Source: Fretibacterium sp. (GTDB taxonomy: Bacteria; Synergistota; Synergistia; Synergistales; Aminobacteriaceae). Taken from it: a stretch of 7,640 nucleotides of DNA. The stretch is taken from assembly GCA_016280565.1 (NCBI GenBank), contig JAEEGY010000048.1:1-7640 (forward strand), in the 5' to 3' direction. Shown here piece by piece: positions 5,831 through 7,640 of the stretch (position 1 is the stretch's first letter; every line of letters starts with the position of its first letter). Position numbers and translations under genes: made by a program. The notes below the pieces were generated by a model, which saw only the letters and a list, made by a program, of their open reading frames with translations, was not told the DNA's origin and searched no databases.

Positions 5831-6073
5831 ATGCCCGCATCAGCAACCCGGCAAAACCTCTATCACCTGATAGAGCGTTTGCCGGATGAAAAAATTCCTA
5901 TCCTTTTTGATTGGGTTTCCCGCTTGGGGGGGGGAGGGGGGCAAAGTACCCTACTGAGCTTCAATCCTGAGCCAGACCCCTTCTACAGCGCATCCAACAT
6001 GGCTGTGCTTCAGCAGTCCATCCGCGACGCAGACGAAGGTCGTCTCACGGCGCATGAGCTGATAGATGCTTAA
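5831..6073 (+). CDS. Antitoxin partner of YoeB, with YefM-like C-terminal tail
   Basis: Predicted antitoxin that neutralises the YoeB RNase by wrapping its C-terminal tail around it and may repress its own promoter. The 80 residues fall in three parts. Residues about 5-31 (TRQNLYHLIERLPDEKIPIL and following) form an amphipathic helix-rich start that does not look like a complete Phd/YefM DNA-binding fold. A run of five glycines (33-37) follows. The tail SNMAVLQQSIRDADEG...ELID resembles the toxin-binding tail of YefM (N..xLxxSI.....G....ELI). The start ATG has AGGAG 9 nt upstream; an upstream in-frame GTG at 5747 lacks that support. The stop overlaps yoeB by 8 bp, the usual coupled order. Codons for the glycines form a G9-A-G6 tract prone to slippage. 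Role is inferred mainly from the partner gene and tail; family assignment of the N-terminus is open. Confidence 0.75.
   Translation: MPASATRQNLYHLIERLPDEKIPILFDWVSRLGGGGGQSTLLSFNPEPDPFYSASNMAVLQQSIRDADEGRLTAHELIDA
5926..5941 (+). repeat. Poly-G tract (G9-A-G6) inside the antitoxin gene
   Basis: Sixteen bases with a single interruption encode five glycines. Tracts of nine G are known slippage sites in bacterial phase-variable genes. Here gain or loss of one G would remove the toxin-binding tail of the antitoxin and end its reading frame away from the yoeB start. The frame as given is consistent on both sides. Confidence 0.8.
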
Positions 6074-6326
6074 ACTGTGGACAGACCGTGCCTGGGAGGA
6101 TTACCTTTATTGGCAGACACAGGATAGGAAAACCCTCCGGCGTGTCAATGAGCTGATACGCGACATTGAACGAAATCCCTATAATGGTACGGGGCAGCCG
6201 GAAGCACTGCGCGGCAATCTCTCCGGCCAGTGGTCACGCCGCATTGATAAATTCAACCGCCTCGTCTACCGCATCCAGGACGAGGCGGTCGTTATACTTC
6301 AATGCCGTGGGCATTACGGTGATTAG
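6066..6326 (+). CDS. yoeB: YoeB toxin, ribosome-dependent mRNA interferase (Txe/YoeB family)
   Basis: YoeB binds the ribosomal A site and cleaves mRNA, stopping translation. The 86-residue protein aligns without gaps to E. coli YoeB as I recall it: WTDRAWEDYLYWQ at the start, PEALRGNLSGQWSRRI (45-60), RLVYRI (65-70) and CRGHY (80-84). Catalytic positions are all kept and carry the same numbers as in E. coli: Glu46, Arg65, His83, Tyr84. It should thus be an active toxin. The ATG overlaps the antitoxin stop by 8 bp, so its translation depends on the antitoxin gene. The protein ends two residues after the catalytic Tyr, as usual. Nothing indicates decay. Confidence 0.95.
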   Translation: MLKLWTDRAWEDYLYWQTQDRKTLRRVNELIRDIERNPYNGTGQPEALRGNLSGQWSRRIDKFNRLVYRIQDEAVVILQCRGHYGD

Positions 6327-6461
6327 CTGTCCACTTCCACAGGCAGCCCGCCCACCCCGCCAAAAATATCTACTATATTATTGTCATCTTGAATCTGCCG
6401 CCTCTTCTGTTATACTATGCCCTATTGTTTCTTTGTTAGAGAAAGGTGGATTTGAGGTAAC
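6327..6461 (+). other. Intergenic region yoeB-dctP
   Basis: 135 bp between the toxin gene and dctP. The left half has a C-rich stretch (about 6346-6360) without a convincing terminator hairpin; the right half is A+T-rich and carries the dctP promoter. TCATCTTG at 6384-6391 also occurs at 4086-4093, just before the accessory block. No small gene was recognised here. Confidence 0.6.
6389..6416 (+). promoter_or_regulatory. Likely promoter of the TRAP transporter operon
   Basis: TTGAAT (6389-6394) and TATACT (6411-6416) are 16 nt apart and match the sigma70 consensus at 4/6 and 5/6. Transcription would start near 6423 and leave a leader of about 40 nt. No operator or riboswitch could be identified in that leader. 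Confidence 0.55.
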
Positions 6462-7433
6462 ATGAAAAAGGTATTGGTTCTTGCGATGGTAATGATGCTG
6501 GCGGCGGCGGGCGCGTGCGCTGCAGCGACGACCCTGAAGCTGGGGACGACGGTCAACGAGCAGGACTCCTTCCAGGTGGCGGCGGAGAAGTTCAAGGCCC
6601 TGGTGGAGGAGCGCACCGGCGGCGCTTACGTGATCGAGATCTACCCCAACGGCAGCCTGGGCGGCGAGTCCGATATGCTGGACTCCATGACCATGGATAT
6701 GCTGGACATGGGCATCATCACCTCCGGCCCCTTCGTGAACTTCGCGCCCATGATGGGAGTGCTGGATATGCCCTTCCTCTTTGCCAGTAACGCGGAGGCT
6801 TACAAGGTGCTGGACGGAGAGATTGGTCAGGAGCTGCTGGGCACACTGGAGGCCGCGGGGCTGAAGGGTCTTGCCTACGCCGAGCGCGGGTTCCGCAACG
6901 TCACGAACTCCGTGCGGCCCGTCGCCAACGCGGAGGACATCAAGGGATTGAAGCTGCGCGTCATGGAGAATGAGGTCTATACCGCCACCTTCAAGGCGCT
7001 GGGCGTCAACGCCACGCCGATGCAGTGGGCCGATGCGCTGACCGCCATGCAGCAGAACACCATCGAGGGCGAGGAGAACCCTATCAACGTCATCTACTCC
7101 TACGGCCTGTGGGACTACGGCCAGAAGTACGTGACCCTGGACCGCCACAGCTATTCCACGGCCATCATCACCATGAGCCTGGAGGCGTTCAAGCGGCTGG
7201 ATGAGAAGACGCAGAAGATTTTCAAGCAGGCCGCTCAGGAGGCCGCCGAGTATGAGCGCCAGTGGGTGGCCGACCAGGAGGCCGGGCAGCTCAAGGCCAT
7301 CAAGGAGCATGGGGTGAACGTCGTGGAGAACCCCGACGTGGATTCCTTCCGCAAGGCCGTTCAGGGCGTGTATGGCGCTTACCCGCAGTACGCGGACACC
7401 ATCGCGCGCATCCAGTCGCTGTTGACGAAGTAA
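6462..7433 (+). CDS. dctP: TRAP transporter solute-binding protein, DctP family
   Basis: Periplasmic binding protein that delivers a carboxylate-type solute to the DctQM membrane subunits for Na+- or H+-driven import. The 323 residues begin with a signal peptide (KK, hydrophobic 4-17, cleavage in the ACAAA region; Cys19 lacks a standard lipobox). Family landmarks follow in order: YPNGSLGGESDML (61-73), FRNVTNSVRPV (144-154), GLKLRV (162-167) with Arg166 as the conserved residue that binds the solute carboxylate, and PMQWADALTAMQQ (186-198) leading to IEGEENP (201-207). The last motif usually reads DGQENP, so Gln is replaced by Glu here. GAGG lies 4 nt before the ATG and AAAGGTGG slightly further away. 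dctQ follows after 18 bp. The substrate cannot be told from sequence; C4-dicarboxylates, sialic acid and keto acids are all handled by this family. Confidence 0.94.
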   Translation: MKKVLVLAMVMMLAAAGACAAATTLKLGTTVNEQDSFQVAAEKFKALVEERTGGAYVIEIYPNGSLGGESDMLDSMTMDMLDMGIITSGPFVNFAPMMGVLDMPFLFASNAEAYKVLDGEIGQELLGTLEAAGLKGLAYAERGFRNVTNSVRPVANAEDIKGLKLRVMENEVYTATFKALGVNATPMQWADALTAMQQNTIEGEENPINVIYSYGLWDYGQKYVTLDRHSYSTAIITMSLEAFKRLDEKTQKIFKQAAQEAAEYERQWVADQEAGQLKAIKEHGVNVVENPDVDSFRKAVQGVYGAYPQYADTIARIQSLLTK

Positions 7434-7451
7434 GAGGACTGACAGGAATTT

Positions 7452-7640
7452 ATGAAAGTTCTGTCGAAGTTCAGCGATGTTCTTGACCGGCTCTGCGGCG
7501 TCCTCATCGTCGTGATGCTGGGGCTGATGGTGGCCTTCACCGTGGCTCAGATCGTGTGCCGGACGTGGTTCACGTCGCTCTCCTGGTCCGAGGAGGCCAC
7601 GCGCTTCCTGCTGATATGGTCCACATTCCTGGGGGCCACC
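7452..7640 (+). CDS. dctQ: TRAP transporter small membrane subunit, DctQ family (cut by window edge)
   Basis: Small membrane partner that links the binding protein to the large channel subunit DctM. 63 codons are visible before the window ends. A short basic-acidic N-terminus (KVLSKFSDVLDRL) is followed by a first membrane helix (about residues 15-36) and the family signature SWSEEATRFLLIWSTFLGA (44-62), with the conserved Trp-Ser-Glu-Glu and Arg. AGGA lies 5 nt before the ATG. It starts 18 bp after dctP, so the two are in one operon; dctM is expected beyond the window. Confidence 0.92.
   Translation, partial: MKVLSKFSDVLDRLCGVLIVVMLGLMVAFTVAQIVCRTWFTSLSWSEEATRFLLIWSTFLGAT

Noticed and set aside
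6327..6365. Terminator after yoeB
   Set aside because: Only a 4-bp CTGT/ACAG pairing with no T-run follows; not enough.
6384..7310. 308-codon minus-strand open frame antisense to dctP
   Set aside because: dctP is supported by motifs, signal peptide and promoter; the reverse product is a Leu/Gly/His-rich mirror and its predicted start lacks support.

Overview
This window looks like the chromosome of a G+C-rich anaerobic bacterium. By hand count, 841-900 in pyrE is about 67% G+C, while 4441-4500 in the toxin-antitoxin part is about 33%. A Gram-positive-type PyrR, a Thermus-family PyrE, a LigB-like/AMMECR1 fusion and a TRAP transporter together make me think of Synergistota (for example a Fretibacterium-like organism). 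That is an impression from gene content, not a demonstrated assignment.

Left part (1-3961, minus strand): a housekeeping cluster read right to left. It holds a dioxygenase-like/AMMECR1 fusion protein, pyrR, pyrF, pyrE, then lepB (signal peptidase I, cut by the window edge). pyrR and pyrF overlap by 4 bp, pyrF and pyrE are 21 bp apart, and the fusion gene and pyrR are 38 bp apart, so these four probably form one operon making UMP. lepB has its own likely promoter and a leader with two mutually exclusive hairpins.

Middle part (about 4000-6326, plus strand): an accessory block starting from a divergent intergenic region in which each direction carries the same -10-like motif and the same 9-bp box. 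It contains a type VII toxin-antitoxin pair (MntA-like nucleotidyltransferase, HepT-like HEPN RNase), an exported ankyrin-repeat protein, and a type II pair made of an unusual antitoxin and a clear YoeB toxin. The antitoxin has a G9-A-G6 tract in its middle and lies in the same reading frame as the ankyrin gene, with only one TAG between them.

Right part (6389-7640, plus strand): a good promoter followed by dctP and the start of dctQ, a TRAP transporter for an organic acid-like solute that continues past the window. No tRNA, rRNA, CRISPR array or insertion sequence was seen. No stretch over 300 bases lacks a gene.

The most unusual items are the mirrored divergent promoters, the split antitoxin with its poly-G linker, and the AMMECR1 fusion heading a pyrimidine operon with an apparent His-to-Gln change at a conserved active-site position.
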